Below, piece by piece: positions 32,385 to 40,399 of a stretch of 54,846 nucleotides of DNA. Within the stretch, counting starts at the first letter, position 1; every line of letters begins with the position of its first letter. The DNA is from Candidatus Eremiobacteraceae bacterium (lineage in GTDB: Bacteria; Vulcanimicrobiota; Vulcanimicrobiia; Eremiobacterales; Eremiobacteraceae), in assembly GCA_035295225.1 (NCBI GenBank), contig DATGJI010000051.1, positions 1-54,846 of the forward strand. The letters run 5' to 3'. The translations under genes and the position numbers were made by a program. The notes under the pieces were generated by a model. That model had not been told where the DNA came from. It saw nothing but the letters and a program-made list of their open reading frames with translations, and made no database searches.

Positions 32385-33271
32385 GCCTTTTCCGCGACGA
32401 GCATCGCCTTGAATTCGTCGTCGCCCACCGCGACTTCAGCGCGGAAGACGATTTCGGCGGGCCCTGTCATCACGACGTTGGCGGTCGGCGCCGGCCACGC
32501 TATCGTCAATGCGCCGCCTCGCATGCGCACGTCGAGCGGCGATTGCGCTCGACCAGTCACGATCGAAGCGACGGCCGCCGCGCATGCACCGGACCCGCAT
32601 GCATTCGTTTCCCCGACGCCGCGCTCGAAGACGCGCAGCGACATCGCGCCGTGTTCCACACGAGCCACTTCGTAGTTCGCGCCATTCGGGAAGAGATCGA
32701 GCCGTTCCATGGCCGCGGCGTGCGCCGCGAGATCGACTCGCTCCGGCGGCTCGTCGACGAACGTCACGCAATGCGGGTTCCCCATCGAGAGCGCCGTCAC
32801 TCGCTTCGGCCCGACCGCGGTTTCGACCGTCACATCGAGCGCGCGGTCGTCTGCATTTCCGCGCATCGGGATCTCGCGGCGCAGCAGGCGCGGTGCGCCC
32901 ATGTCGACCGCCACAGCCGATACGCCTTCGATGTCAACGACTTCTAGCGTGACAGGGCCGCCTTTGGTCTGCGCGGTCAGCCGCGTGGGAAGGCTCGCGC
33001 GGTCGAGCGCCAAGTAGCGCGCGATGCAGCGCAGCCCGTTGCCGCACATCTCCGCTTCGCTTCCATCGGCGTTGAAGATGCGCATCGCGAAATCCGCTCC
33101 GGGCAGCGTGGGCGTTTCCACGACGAGAAGCCCGTCCGCTCCGATATCATGCCGGCGTCTGCACCACTTGCGCGCGAGCGCAGCGTAGGGCAGACGATCG
33201 CCCGACGGATTCTCGAGCACGATGAAGTCGTTGCCCGTCCCTTGCGCTTTGGTGACGGCAAACGTGCGCAT
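32381..33271 (-). CDS. dapF: Diaminopimelate epimerase
   Basis: DapF converts LL- to meso-diaminopimelate for lysine and peptidoglycan. In this 296-residue protein the N-terminus TKAQGTGNDFIVLEN, the first catalytic Cys in EMCGNGLRC (about residue 76) and the second in ETNACGSGACA (about 223) are all intact, as is SMGNPHCVTFVDE. It starts 15 bases after hfq and overlaps the radical SAM gene. The mirror-symmetric two-domain length is normal. Confidence 0.95.
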   Translation of the reverse strand: MRTFAVTKAQGTGNDFIVLENPSGDRLPYAALARKWCRRRHDIGADGLLVVETPTLPGADFAMRIFNADGSEAEMCGNGLRCIARYLALDRASLPTRLTAQTKGGPVTLEVVDIEGVSAVAVDMGAPRLLRREIPMRGNADDRALDVTVETAVGPKRVTALSMGNPHCVTFVDEPPERVDLAAHAAAMERLDLFPNGANYEVARVEHGAMSLRVFERGVGETNACGSGACAAAVASIVTGRAQSPLDVRMRGGALTIAWPAPTANVVMTGPAEIVFRAEVAVGDDEFKAMLVAEKA

Positions 33272-33286
33272 TTCGGTTTTGCCTGG

Positions 33287-33598
33287 TTAGTGAGGGGCCG
33301 CGCTCGTGGCTGGTTCGGCAGGCGGCACGGCCTCAGCCGAGCGCGCCGGCGGTCCGCCGACGTCTGCGCCGCTGAACGTGACGGCGCCCTGTGGCGAAAC
33401 GGTGGAAACAGCGTGTTTATAGACGAGGTGCGGCTTGTTATCGTATTCGAGAATGATCGTGAAATTGTCGAACCCGCGAACGTGACCGCGCAACTGGAAC
33501 CCGTTGCGCAAGTAGATCGTCACGAGCGCGTTCTCTCTCTTTATCGCGAGCAAGTACGCGTCTTGCAGCGGGAGATTCGATTTCAAAGCCGGGTACAA
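33287..33598 (-). CDS. hfq: RNA chaperone Hfq with C-terminal tail
   Basis: Hfq is a hexameric Sm-like chaperone for small RNA/mRNA pairing. The Sm1 motif LQDAYLLAIKRENALVTIYLRNG and the Sm2 motif LVYKHAVSTVSP (the conserved YKHA) are clear, joined by QLRGHVRGFDNFTIILEYD. A Pro/Ala-rich tail of about 30 residues follows. The start is uncertain. I place it at TTG 33598, one base after the miaA stop (TGAATTG); TTG 33586 and GTG 33643 are alternatives, and none has a good ribosome site, so coupling to miaA is likely. The position after miaA is the classical one. Confidence 0.88.
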   Translation of the reverse strand: MYPALKSNLPLQDAYLLAIKRENALVTIYLRNGFQLRGHVRGFDNFTIILEYDNKPHLVYKHAVSTVSPQGAVTFSGADVGGPPARSAEAVPPAEPATSAAPH

Positions 33599-33599
33599 T

Positions 33600-34532
33600 T
33601 CACGCCGTTCGGCGCAATTCCCTTGCCGCCGCGGCCGCGGCACGCGCAGCGTCCGCGACGTCGTCGGCGTCGATCACGCGCGCACCGTGCACGCGACGAA
33701 ACCACGTCGCCTGGCGCGATGCGTACTGCGATGTCCGCTGGACGACGCGCGCGAAAAGTTCAGGCGCTGTCGCGATGCCGTCAGCGTATGCCAACGCTTC
33801 GGCGAAACCGATGCCGGTCAGCGCGGGCGCAGCAGGCCAGCGCGCGCGCACGGCGACCGCTTCGGCGACGAGTCCTGCGGCGAGCATCGCTTGGACTCGC
33901 GCACGGATGCGGTGCCGGATTTCATCGCGAGAGACGCAGAGCACGATGACCTCAAGCCGAATGTCGTCAGCACTCGGTCGAATCGGATCATCGGCGCGCT
34001 TCTGTGCTGCGAGCGCCGCCTCGAGCGCTCGCAGCGTCCGATAGCGATCGTTACCGCCGACGCGTTCTGCCGCGCTCGGATCGATCGCCCGCAACCAATC
34101 GAGGAGCACATCGTGCGGATGGAGTCGCGATTCCGCGCGAACTCGAGCGCGAACGGCCTCATCGCCTATCGGGCGATCCATGGGCATCGACCCGTTGAGC
34201 GCTTCTATATATAATCCGGTGCCGCCCACGAGGATCGGCAATTTGCCCCGACGTGCGATCGAACGGATGGCTGCGCCTGCATCGGCGACGAACCGGCCCG
34301 CGCTGTATCGCTCGTCAGGCGGTATGATGCCGTAGAGGTGATGCGGTACGCTGCGCATCGCCTGTTCGGACGGCCATCCCGTGCCGACGCGCATGCCGGC
34401 ATAGATCTGGCGAGAATCGGCGTTGACGATCTCGCCGTCCGCCGCTTCTGCAGCGATGAGAGCGCATTCGGATTTTCCCGCCGAGGTTGGACCGCAGATG
34501 CAAAGCGCCGCGATCCGCTCGGCATCCGTCAC
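33600..34532 (-). CDS. miaA: tRNA dimethylallyltransferase
   Basis: MiaA transfers a dimethylallyl group to A37 of UNN-reading tRNAs; MiaB (42898) then thiomethylates it. In this 310-residue protein the P-loop is CGPTSAGKSECAL, the Asp/Ser/Arg motif is NADSRQIYAGM, and IPPDERYSAGRFVADA and LVGGTGLYIEAL are the family signatures. QYASRQATWFRRV closes the domain. The GTG at 34532 overlaps the mutL stop (GTGA). The 54 upstream residues of the longer frame are antisense-like and rejected. Confidence 0.94.
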   Translation of the reverse strand: MTDAERIAALCICGPTSAGKSECALIAAEAADGEIVNADSRQIYAGMRVGTGWPSEQAMRSVPHHLYGIIPPDERYSAGRFVADAGAAIRSIARRGKLPILVGGTGLYIEALNGSMPMDRPIGDEAVRARVRAESRLHPHDVLLDWLRAIDPSAAERVGGNDRYRTLRALEAALAAQKRADDPIRPSADDIRLEVIVLCVSRDEIRHRIRARVQAMLAAGLVAEAVAVRARWPAAPALTGIGFAEALAYADGIATAPELFARVVQRTSQYASRQATWFRRVHGARVIDADDVADAARAAAAAARELRRTA

Positions 34533-36247
34533 GCTCGTTTGAATGCCTTTGCAAGAGTGGCGACGTCGAGCCGCATCGTCGTCGGTCTGCCGTGCGGGCA
34601 CGTGTGCGGCTCGCGACAGGCGCGCAGCCGCTCCCAGAGCACGGCTTGTTCCTGGAGCGCAAGCGGTTCGTGGGCACGCACGACGGAGTGGCACGCGATG
34701 GACGCGTAGAGTTTGAGCCGGCGATCGCCGCCGTCTCGTCCGCCTGCTTCATCGGCGAGGTCGTCCAGAACGCCGGCGAGGTCGAAACGACGATGCGCCA
34801 ATCCGGCAGGCAGCGCGGATATGCGGTAAGCGTCGTCACCGAACGATTCGACGAAGACGCCGGCGGCTGTCAGTTCGTCGTGGTGTTCGTGCAGCGCTGC
34901 GGCTCGATCGGGCGAGAGCTCGACGACGGCCGGGAAAAGCATCGGCGCAGTAGGATCGGGCACAGCGGCGCCGGCGACGAGCGCTTCATATGCGATGCGT
35001 TCGTGCGCCGCGTGTTGGTCGATGAGGATAAGGCTCGCACCGTCGCTCGCGGCGATGTACGTGTTGTCGATCTGACCGAACACGCGCATTGCTTCACGTC
35101 CGGCGAACGGTAACGCGGCGTCTGGCGCAGCCTCGTCGGGAAAAGCGTCTTTAGATGCGCCGCGGACGCCTGCGTGCTCTTGCACCTCGTCGTCGTCGAT
35201 GCCCAGCGCCGAGAGTATCGGCATCGGCGCCGCCCGTTCGGGGTTCGTTCGCCGCATGGTCCGGGCGACAGCGCGGCGCACCGCGTCGAATACCGCTTTC
35301 CCGAACCGGAACCGCACGTCGATTTTCGTGGGATGCACGTTGACATCGACGTCTTCCGGCGGCACGTCGATGCGGACGACGCCGTACGGATATCTCCCGC
35401 CCATGCCGAACGTACCGGCGCCCGCGAGCCACGCTGAACCAAGCGCGCTTGACCTGACCAGGCGGCCGTTCACGAAGAAGACTTGCTGATTTCTGGTAGG
35501 ACGATCGTGGCCTGGCGTGCTGACGAAGCCGCTCACTTTTTCTCGAGCGACTCCGGCATCTTCGTCGACTGCGGCTAGCGCACCGCGTGACTCGCGACCA
35601 AAGACATTCTCGAGACGATCCACTGCGCGCGCCGTCGCCGGAAGCACCCAGACCTCGCGATCGTCGTTGCGCAGCACGAACGTCACCGCCGGCCAGCCTA
35701 AGCTCAACTGCGACAGAAATGCGCTGATGCGGGCGAATTCTGCGCGCGCGCTCTTCAGAAACTCTCGCCGCGCCGGCACAAGCGCGAAGAGGTCGTGAAC
35801 CACGACCTTCGTGCCGGGCGACGCCGCGGCCGCGGCAGGACTGGAGATCGCCGTCGCGTCGGCGGTGACGCGCGCGCCGACATCGGCGTCCGACCGCCGC
35901 GATGTGATCTCAAGCCTGCCGGCTGCCGCGATGCTCGCGAGTCCTTCCCCGCGAAAACCAAGGGTGCGTATCGCGAAGAGGTCGTCGCGGCGCTGCAGTT
36001 TGCTCGTCGCGTGACGAGTGACCGCAAGCGCAAGCTCGTCGCTTGCGATACCGGTGCCGTCGTCGAGTACTGCGATGCTCTCGCTGCCGCCGCCCGTGAT
36101 CTCGACGATGATGGTTTTGGCCCCGGCATCCAGACTGTTTTCAACCAACTCCTTCACGACCGAAACGGGTCGCTCTATGACCTCGCCCGCTGCGATCTGG
36201 CCGATGGTAGCCTCATCCAGGACTCTGATGGTGCGCGTGATCTGCAT
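34529..36247 (-). CDS. mutL: DNA mismatch repair protein MutL
   Basis: MutL links MutS mismatch recognition to strand removal. In this 572-residue protein the N-terminal GHKL ATPase contains IGQIAAGEVIERPVSVVKEL, NSLDAGA, VLDDGTGIAS and RTLGFRGEGLASI. The transducer domain follows to about 330. The C-terminal dimerisation domain carries DQHAAHERIAYE, the DQHAx2Ex4E endonuclease motif found in bacteria lacking MutH. The ATG at 36247 (MQITRTIRVLDE) fits the conserved start; 21 extra upstream residues are not conserved. It is separated from mutS by about 4 kb of foreign context. Confidence 0.95.
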   Translation of the reverse strand: MQITRTIRVLDEATIGQIAAGEVIERPVSVVKELVENSLDAGAKTIIVEITGGGSESIAVLDDGTGIASDELALAVTRHATSKLQRRDDLFAIRTLGFRGEGLASIAAAGRLEITSRRSDADVGARVTADATAISSPAAAAASPGTKVVVHDLFALVPARREFLKSARAEFARISAFLSQLSLGWPAVTFVLRNDDREVWVLPATARAVDRLENVFGRESRGALAAVDEDAGVAREKVSGFVSTPGHDRPTRNQQVFFVNGRLVRSSALGSAWLAGAGTFGMGGRYPYGVVRIDVPPEDVDVNVHPTKIDVRFRFGKAVFDAVRRAVARTMRRTNPERAAPMPILSALGIDDDEVQEHAGVRGASKDAFPDEAAPDAALPFAGREAMRVFGQIDNTYIAASDGASLILIDQHAAHERIAYEALVAGAAVPDPTAPMLFPAVVELSPDRAAALHEHHDELTAAGVFVESFGDDAYRISALPAGLAHRRFDLAGVLDDLADEAGGRDGGDRRLKLYASIACHSVVRAHEPLALQEQAVLWERLRACREPHTCPHGRPTTMRLDVATLAKAFKRA

Positions 36248-36304
36248 TTGCACGTACGTTGGCAAAGGGGGCGCAATAATTCCTTTATACGGGACAAATT
36301 GGGC

Positions 36305-36348
36305 TTGCACCGAGCAACACTTATGGTATTATACTAGTAACTTAGTAC
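36305..36348 (+). promoter_or_regulatory. AT-rich promoter and possible GntR operator of the peptide/ABC cassette
   Basis: An unusually AT-rich stretch lies between the divergent mutL and cassette genes. TTGCAC (36305-36310) and TATTAT (36327-36332, spacer 16) or TATACT (36330-36335, spacer 19) form a plausible plus-strand promoter. TACTAGTA (36332-36339) is a perfect palindrome overlapping the -10, and TTAGTAC follows at 36342-36348, a candidate site for the cassette's own GntR repressor. Confidence 0.45.
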
Positions 36349-36385
36349 GACAGCACATTGGTGCGTCGGTTGAAGGAGGCCCATC

Positions 36386-36496
36386 ATGATCCGCATCTAC
36401 ACGAACGAGCGCCGCGACGCCGAGACACCCGTCAACACGATCTTCGGCCAGCCTATCGGCGGCGGATTCTTCGCCGGGTGGGGCCCGAAGCTGTAA
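36386..36496 (+). CDS. 36-residue peptide heading the GntR/ABC cassette
   Basis: This short open frame has a near-perfect ribosome site: AGGAGG ends six bases before the ATG. The product starts MIRIYTNERRDAETPV (charged, hydrophilic) and ends FGQPIGGGFFAGWGPKL (Gly/aromatic, hydrophobic), a bipartite layout like a leader plus core. The GntR gene that follows 5 bases later has no ribosome site of its own, so its translation probably depends on this frame. It could be a secreted or modified peptide handled by the ABC transporter, a small regulatory protein, or only a translated leader. No family is recognised. Confidence 0.6.
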   Translation: MIRIYTNERRDAETPVNTIFGQPIGGGFFAGWGPKL

Positions 36497-36501
36497 TCGC
36501 C

Positions 36502-36915
36502 ATGACCGCGATCTTCACGATCGACCATCACAGTGGTGTGCCGATCTACCTACAGATCATGGATCAGATAAAGCGCTCGATCGCGCTGCGCATGCTGGTC
36601 CCGGGCGAGCAGTTGCCGACCGTCAAACAACTGGCGACGACGCTGATCGTGAATCCGAACACCGTCGCTCGCTCCTATCGAGAACTCGAGCGTGACGGCG
36701 TCATCGAGACGAGTCCAGGCAGAGGATCGTTCGTGCGCGGCGACGGCACGCAAGTGCTTGCCAACCGCGCGGTGCACGACGTCGCATCTTCTGCATTGGA
36801 CGGAGCGATGCGCGAAGTCCGCTCGGTTGGTCTTTCTCGGACCGACGCCGCTGAACTCATCTCGAAGGCACTCGACCGATGGTACCCGCCCAACGGCGAA
36901 CTGGAGGCATCGTAG
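36502..36915 (+). CDS. GntR family transcriptional regulator, YtrA type
   Basis: This is a 137-residue repressor. The winged helix-turn-helix is at about 10-80 (SGVPIYLQIMDQIKRSIALRMLVPGEQLPTVKQLA, NPNTVARSYRELERDGVIET, GRGSFVRG). A short C-terminal dimerisation helix region without an effector-binding FCD or UTRA domain places it in the YtrA subfamily, whose genes normally control an adjacent ABC transporter. The ATG at 36502 lies 5 bases after the 36-aa frame; the longer frame from 36358 runs antisense-like through that peptide and is rejected. Confidence 0.9.
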   Translation: MTAIFTIDHHSGVPIYLQIMDQIKRSIALRMLVPGEQLPTVKQLATTLIVNPNTVARSYRELERDGVIETSPGRGSFVRGDGTQVLANRAVHDVASSALDGAMREVRSVGLSRTDAAELISKALDRWYPPNGELEAS

Positions 36916-36919
36916 TCTA

Positions 36920-37843
36920 ATGACGACTCAACTTGCGATAGCCGTGCGCGGCATGACCAAACGCTTCGGCGAGACGACCGCACTCGACAATTTTTCAATC
37001 GATGTGCCAGTCGGGTCGATCTTCGGCGTGCTCGGAACCAATGGAGCCGGCAAGACGACCGCCTTCAAATGCATGCTGGGATTAGCGCGCGCCGATTCGG
37101 GAACCACCGAGTTCGAAGGTGCACCCCTCACGCCTGCGCTGTTCGAACGCATGAGCTACGTTCCGGAACGCCCGGAGCTGTACGGCGATCTTCGCCTGTC
37201 CGATCACCTCGAACTGACGCGCAGATCGTTCAAACGCTACGATGCGGCGAGAGCGGCGCACCTCATCTCCTTGTTCAGCCTCGATCCACGAAAGCGCGTC
37301 GGCAAACTCTCGAAAGGCCAGCAATCGGCGGTCGCTCTCACGCTTGCGCTCGCCACGCGGCCGGAATATCTCGTGCTCGATGAGCCTGCGAGTGGGCTCG
37401 ACCCGGTCAATCAGCGCAACGTGCTCGACCTGCTCATCGGCGAGGCTGCCGGCGGAGCGACGATCGTCTTCTCATCGCACCAGATCGGACAAGTCGAACG
37501 CGCGGCAGACCGCGTCGCGATCATCCATCGCGGCATCAAAGTCTTGGACGGCGAAGTCGACCGGCTGAAGACCGACGAGAAAGTCGTCGAAGCCACATTC
37601 GACGATGATGCCCCAAGCGTCAATGGTCTGGCGTCGGACGCTTCGGTGCGTCGCATTGTCCGCGCCGGCCGCCTGCTGCGGGCATTTGTTCGCGGCGACA
37701 GCACTTCGGTCGCAAACCGGATCTCCGCGCTGCAGCCGAAAAGCCTGCGCGTGCTCGATCAAAATCTCGAGGATATCTTCTTGAACGCCGTGGCAGCGGG
37801 CGACGGTGAATCGGTCGCTCGCGCGACCGCGTTGGAGGGCTGA
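36920..37843 (+). CDS. ABC transporter ATP-binding protein (exporter type)
   Basis: This is a 307-residue ATPase. Walker A is GTNGAGKTT (about residues 39-47), the signature is the variant LSKGQ, Walker B is YLVLDEPASGLDP, and the H-loop is FSSHQ. A C-terminal domain of about 90 residues of the DrrA/EcsA type follows. GGAGG lies 12 bases upstream of the ATG. The gene is 4 bases after the GntR stop and ends 1 base before the permease. YtrA-associated ABC systems usually respond to cell-envelope antibiotics or export peptides; the substrate here is unknown. Confidence 0.9.
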   Translation: MTTQLAIAVRGMTKRFGETTALDNFSIDVPVGSIFGVLGTNGAGKTTAFKCMLGLARADSGTTEFEGAPLTPALFERMSYVPERPELYGDLRLSDHLELTRRSFKRYDAARAAHLISLFSLDPRKRVGKLSKGQQSAVALTLALATRPEYLVLDEPASGLDPVNQRNVLDLLIGEAAGGATIVFSSHQIGQVERAADRVAIIHRGIKVLDGEVDRLKTDEKVVEATFDDDAPSVNGLASDASVRRIVRAGRLLRAFVRGDSTSVANRISALQPKSLRVLDQNLEDIFLNAVAAGDGESVARATALEG

Positions 37844-37844
37844 C

Positions 37845-38588
37845 ATGTATTACGTCGAGTTTCTGCGCGCGCGCAAAGTCATCTACTGGACCGCCGGATG
37901 GTTGGCGCTGGCGTTCGCTCTCGCGCTATGGGCGCGACTGGAAAGCGGTCCGGGGCATCATCCGCATACCCCCCTGCCGATCGAAGCGTTCATGGGCGGC
38001 GGCGCACTAGTCGCGAGCATCATCGCCACGATCCTCGGTTGCGCGCTCTCGCACGAGAACAACGGGCACCTCGCGCTTGCGTGGACGAAGCCGGCGTCGC
38101 GAGTTCAACTCGCGGTGCAGATGTCGCTCGTGGATATCGGTGCGATCTACGTGGCCTTCGCGCTGGGCCTCGTCTTTGGCTTCGGTCTCATTGAGATCTT
38201 CGGCTTTGGCGGATACGTGGTGACCGACTCGCAAACCTTAGACTTCTTTTTGCGCTCGCTTCTCTCGCCGCTGGCTTGGTATGGGCTCACTCGGGCCGCG
38301 ACGGCTAGTATGCGCGGCCGCGCCGGCGCAGTGGCCGCTACCCTTTGGATCGTCGGCAGCGTCGTCGTCGGTCTGGATCAGAGCCACCTCCTCAGCGGTA
38401 TATTCGGATTCATCGTATCGGCTCTCGACAAGATCAACCCAATGTATTACTTCCAGCTGACCTACAACGATCAGGGGCAGAACAAGACGATGGTCCAGAG
38501 CATGGTGTTAGGTCTTTCCGGACTCGTCGCCCTCGCGGTTGTGGGCTATGCTGCGGCGCTCGCCCAGTGGCGCCGTCTGGAGGCATGA
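37845..38588 (+). CDS. ABC-2 type permease
   Basis: This 247-residue protein has six membrane helices (for example YWTAGWLALAFALALWA, GGALVASIIATILGCAL, the third LVDIGAIYVAFALGLVFGF, and the last GLSGLVALAVVGYAAALAQW). The segment SHENNGHLALAWTKPASRVQLA after helix 2 resembles ABC-2 permeases of the YtrC/NatB type. The ATG at 37845 has GGAGGG five bases upstream. With the preceding ATPase it would form a dimeric exporter in the cytoplasmic membrane. The stop overlaps a further small frame (ATGA). Confidence 0.88.
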   Translation: MYYVEFLRARKVIYWTAGWLALAFALALWARLESGPGHHPHTPLPIEAFMGGGALVASIIATILGCALSHENNGHLALAWTKPASRVQLAVQMSLVDIGAIYVAFALGLVFGFGLIEIFGFGGYVVTDSQTLDFFLRSLLSPLAWYGLTRAATASMRGRAGAVAATLWIVGSVVVGLDQSHLLSGIFGFIVSALDKINPMYYFQLTYNDQGQNKTMVQSMVLGLSGLVALAVVGYAAALAQWRRLEA

Positions 38589-38680
38589 CCGTGGAGCACC
38601 TTGGCTTTCACTTCGTCGTCACGATCGGATCCTATCGCCTGCGCTGGGGCATAAGCCTGGACGAACCAAGCAGCTCGTAG
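38585..38680 (+). CDS. Possible 31-residue peptide at the end of the ABC cassette
   Basis: The ATG at 38585 overlaps the permease stop (ATGA), and GGAGG sits only one base upstream, so initiation would rely on coupling. The product reads MTVEHLGFHFVVTIGSYRL and then RWGISLDEPSSS. It is followed at once by a family B repeat cluster, the natural end of the operon. It may be chance, but the coupling geometry matches the other overlaps in this genome. Confidence 0.35.
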   Translation: MTVEHLGFHFVVTIGSYRLRWGISLDEPSSS

Positions 38681-38682
38681 TC

Positions 38683-38807
38683 CTGAAGGGGCCGACGCGA
38701 GTCGGCCCCAGCGAACATGACGCGGGCCGACTGACGTCGGCCCCTTCAGACAACGTGACGTGGGCCGACTGACGTCGGCCCCTTCAGACAACACGCCCCT
38801 TCAGACG
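38683..38807. repeat. Family B palindromic repeats (three copies plus a partial one)
   Basis: Copies lie at about 38684-38708 (TGAAGGGGCCGACGCGAG orientation), and at about 38722-38748 and 38759-38787 (inverted, GGGCCGACTGACGTCGGCC...TTCA), plus a remnant CCCCTTCAGAC at about 38795-38806. They separate the plus-strand ABC cassette from the convergent GGDEF gene and can form long GC stems, so a bidirectional terminator role is plausible. Confidence 0.85.
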
Positions 38808-38816
38808 ACGGCAAAA

Positions 38817-40382
38817 TCAAAAAGGTTTGCGGAGTTCCGGTTCGCGCGCGACGAATTGCGTCGGGCTCGCGATCTGAACGTTGTTGCGGCCCCCATTTTT
38901 TGCCGCGTAGAGCGCTTTGTCGGCGGCGGCGACGAGGGCCGCTTTCTGACTGACGTCTTGCGGATAACCCGCCACGCCGATGGAGATCGTGACACTAGCC
39001 GCATTCCCGTCGAGCGTAAACGTCGTCTCCTCGATCGCCTGGCGTATTCGGCCGGCGACGATCGCTGCTTCCGCCTTGATGGTCTCCGGCATCACGATCG
39101 TGAACTCGTCGCCGCCGTAGCGGCAACAGATGTCGGCCCTGCGCGCGTGCTGGCGCAGCACGTCGCCGAGCTGCCGCAGCAGTTCATCGCCTTGCGGGTG
39201 GCCGTACGTGTCGTTGATCCGTTTGAAATAATCCACATCGAGTATCAGCAGCGAGAGAGATTGTCTTGCGGTCTGCGCCTTGCGGAATTCCGCTTCGAGG
39301 CGCTCCTGATACGCTCTGTTGGTCAGGAGGCCCGTCATCGAATCGGTCTCGGCGAGCTCGAGCGTCTTTTCGTGCAGGCGCGCGTTTTGGATGCCGACCG
39401 ATGCAAGCTTGATCAGACGGTCGACGAGCCGCTGCTGTTCGAACGTATACTCGTTGGGGCGAAGCGCGACGAACGCGACGCAGCCGATCGTCTGTCCTTC
39501 GCTTACGATGGGGACCGCCATGAAGCCGTGTGCGGCTTTCGGCTTGGGAACGAGCGCTTCGCGCGGCTCTTTCTGCAGGTCCGGCACGATGATCGGCCGC
39601 TGCTCCATCGCAGCGTGACCGACGACGCCCTCGCCGAAATGCAGCGTCGCGCCTCGATAGAAATCGCCGTTTGCGCCGGCCAGCGCTTCGGCGCGCAATA
39701 GATCCTCTTTGGCAACCGGGTCGTATGCCGCGATGTACACCACGACCGTCTGCCATGGGACGGATTCCTGGAACTGCTTCAGCATGTTCACGAGCTGCGA
39801 GAGCACTTCGGGGAGCGCAAGCTTCGTGCCCATATCCGAACCCGCTTCGAGCACGCGATTGATCGCGCGCATCTGGCGTTCTGCCTTTCGCACGGAATGT
39901 AGGCCGAAGGCAGCGCCGGCGTACGCGGTGCTCGCGAACAGCAGGTTGAGCCCAACGATCTGAACGAGATCGGAATTCACGTGGGCAAGTCCGTCGGCCA
40001 GACCGTATGCGAGCGCTGAGGCGAGAAGCACGGTGACAGCTGCACCGAGCGGAAGCGCCGCTGCATCCAACGCGACGACCACGATCAACAGACTGAATCC
40101 GGAGTACCACCCGACGACGGAGACGGCAGCGATGTCGAGCAGGGCGACGATCCAGAGGCGCGGCGCGGGGAGACCGGAGGACGATTCAGCCGGCGCTTCG
40201 CGCAGCGGCACCGCGATCAGCGCGGTGACCACGCAGTAGGCCACAAGACCCGCCACCACGCGCAGATCCAACGGCGAGATGATCGGCAAGACCACAGCCT
40301 GGACGACTGCAAGAATGCGAACGGCCGCAACGACCATCGAATATGTCAAAGCCCGCGGGCTCGTCTGCGCGCGCAACCCCAA
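38817..40382 (-). CDS. Membrane-anchored GAF-GGDEF diguanylate cyclase
   Basis: This 521-residue protein has five or six N-terminal membrane helices (about 15-165) as an input region. A GAF domain is at about 190-345 (VVVYIAAYDPVAKEDLL, FMAVPIVSEGQTIGCVAFVALRP) and a GGDEF domain at about 355-510. The active loop YGGDEF (residues 422-427) is intact, and RRAD five residues before it is the product-inhibition RxxD site, so it should make c-di-GMP and be feedback-inhibited. The start is TTG 40382 (AAGGCGG upstream) or ATG 40337. It follows mutS by 17 bases and may be co-transcribed with it. Confidence 0.92.
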   Translation of the reverse strand: MGLRAQTSPRALTYSMVVAAVRILAVVQAVVLPIISPLDLRVVAGLVAYCVVTALIAVPLREAPAESSSGLPAPRLWIVALLDIAAVSVVGWYSGFSLLIVVVALDAAALPLGAAVTVLLASALAYGLADGLAHVNSDLVQIVGLNLLFASTAYAGAAFGLHSVRKAERQMRAINRVLEAGSDMGTKLALPEVLSQLVNMLKQFQESVPWQTVVVYIAAYDPVAKEDLLRAEALAGANGDFYRGATLHFGEGVVGHAAMEQRPIIVPDLQKEPREALVPKPKAAHGFMAVPIVSEGQTIGCVAFVALRPNEYTFEQQRLVDRLIKLASVGIQNARLHEKTLELAETDSMTGLLTNRAYQERLEAEFRKAQTARQSLSLLILDVDYFKRINDTYGHPQGDELLRQLGDVLRQHARRADICCRYGGDEFTIVMPETIKAEAAIVAGRIRQAIEETTFTLDGNAASVTISIGVAGYPQDVSQKAALVAAADKALYAAKNGGRNNVQIASPTQFVAREPELRKPF

Positions 40383-40399
40383 TGCCGGTCGATCCGCCT

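Noticed and set aside
31134-36496. Linking the radical SAM enzyme to the 36-aa peptide as a modified-peptide (RiPP) system.
   Set aside because: They are about 4 kb apart, on opposite strands, in different operons, and the enzyme lacks a SPASM or precursor-recognition domain.
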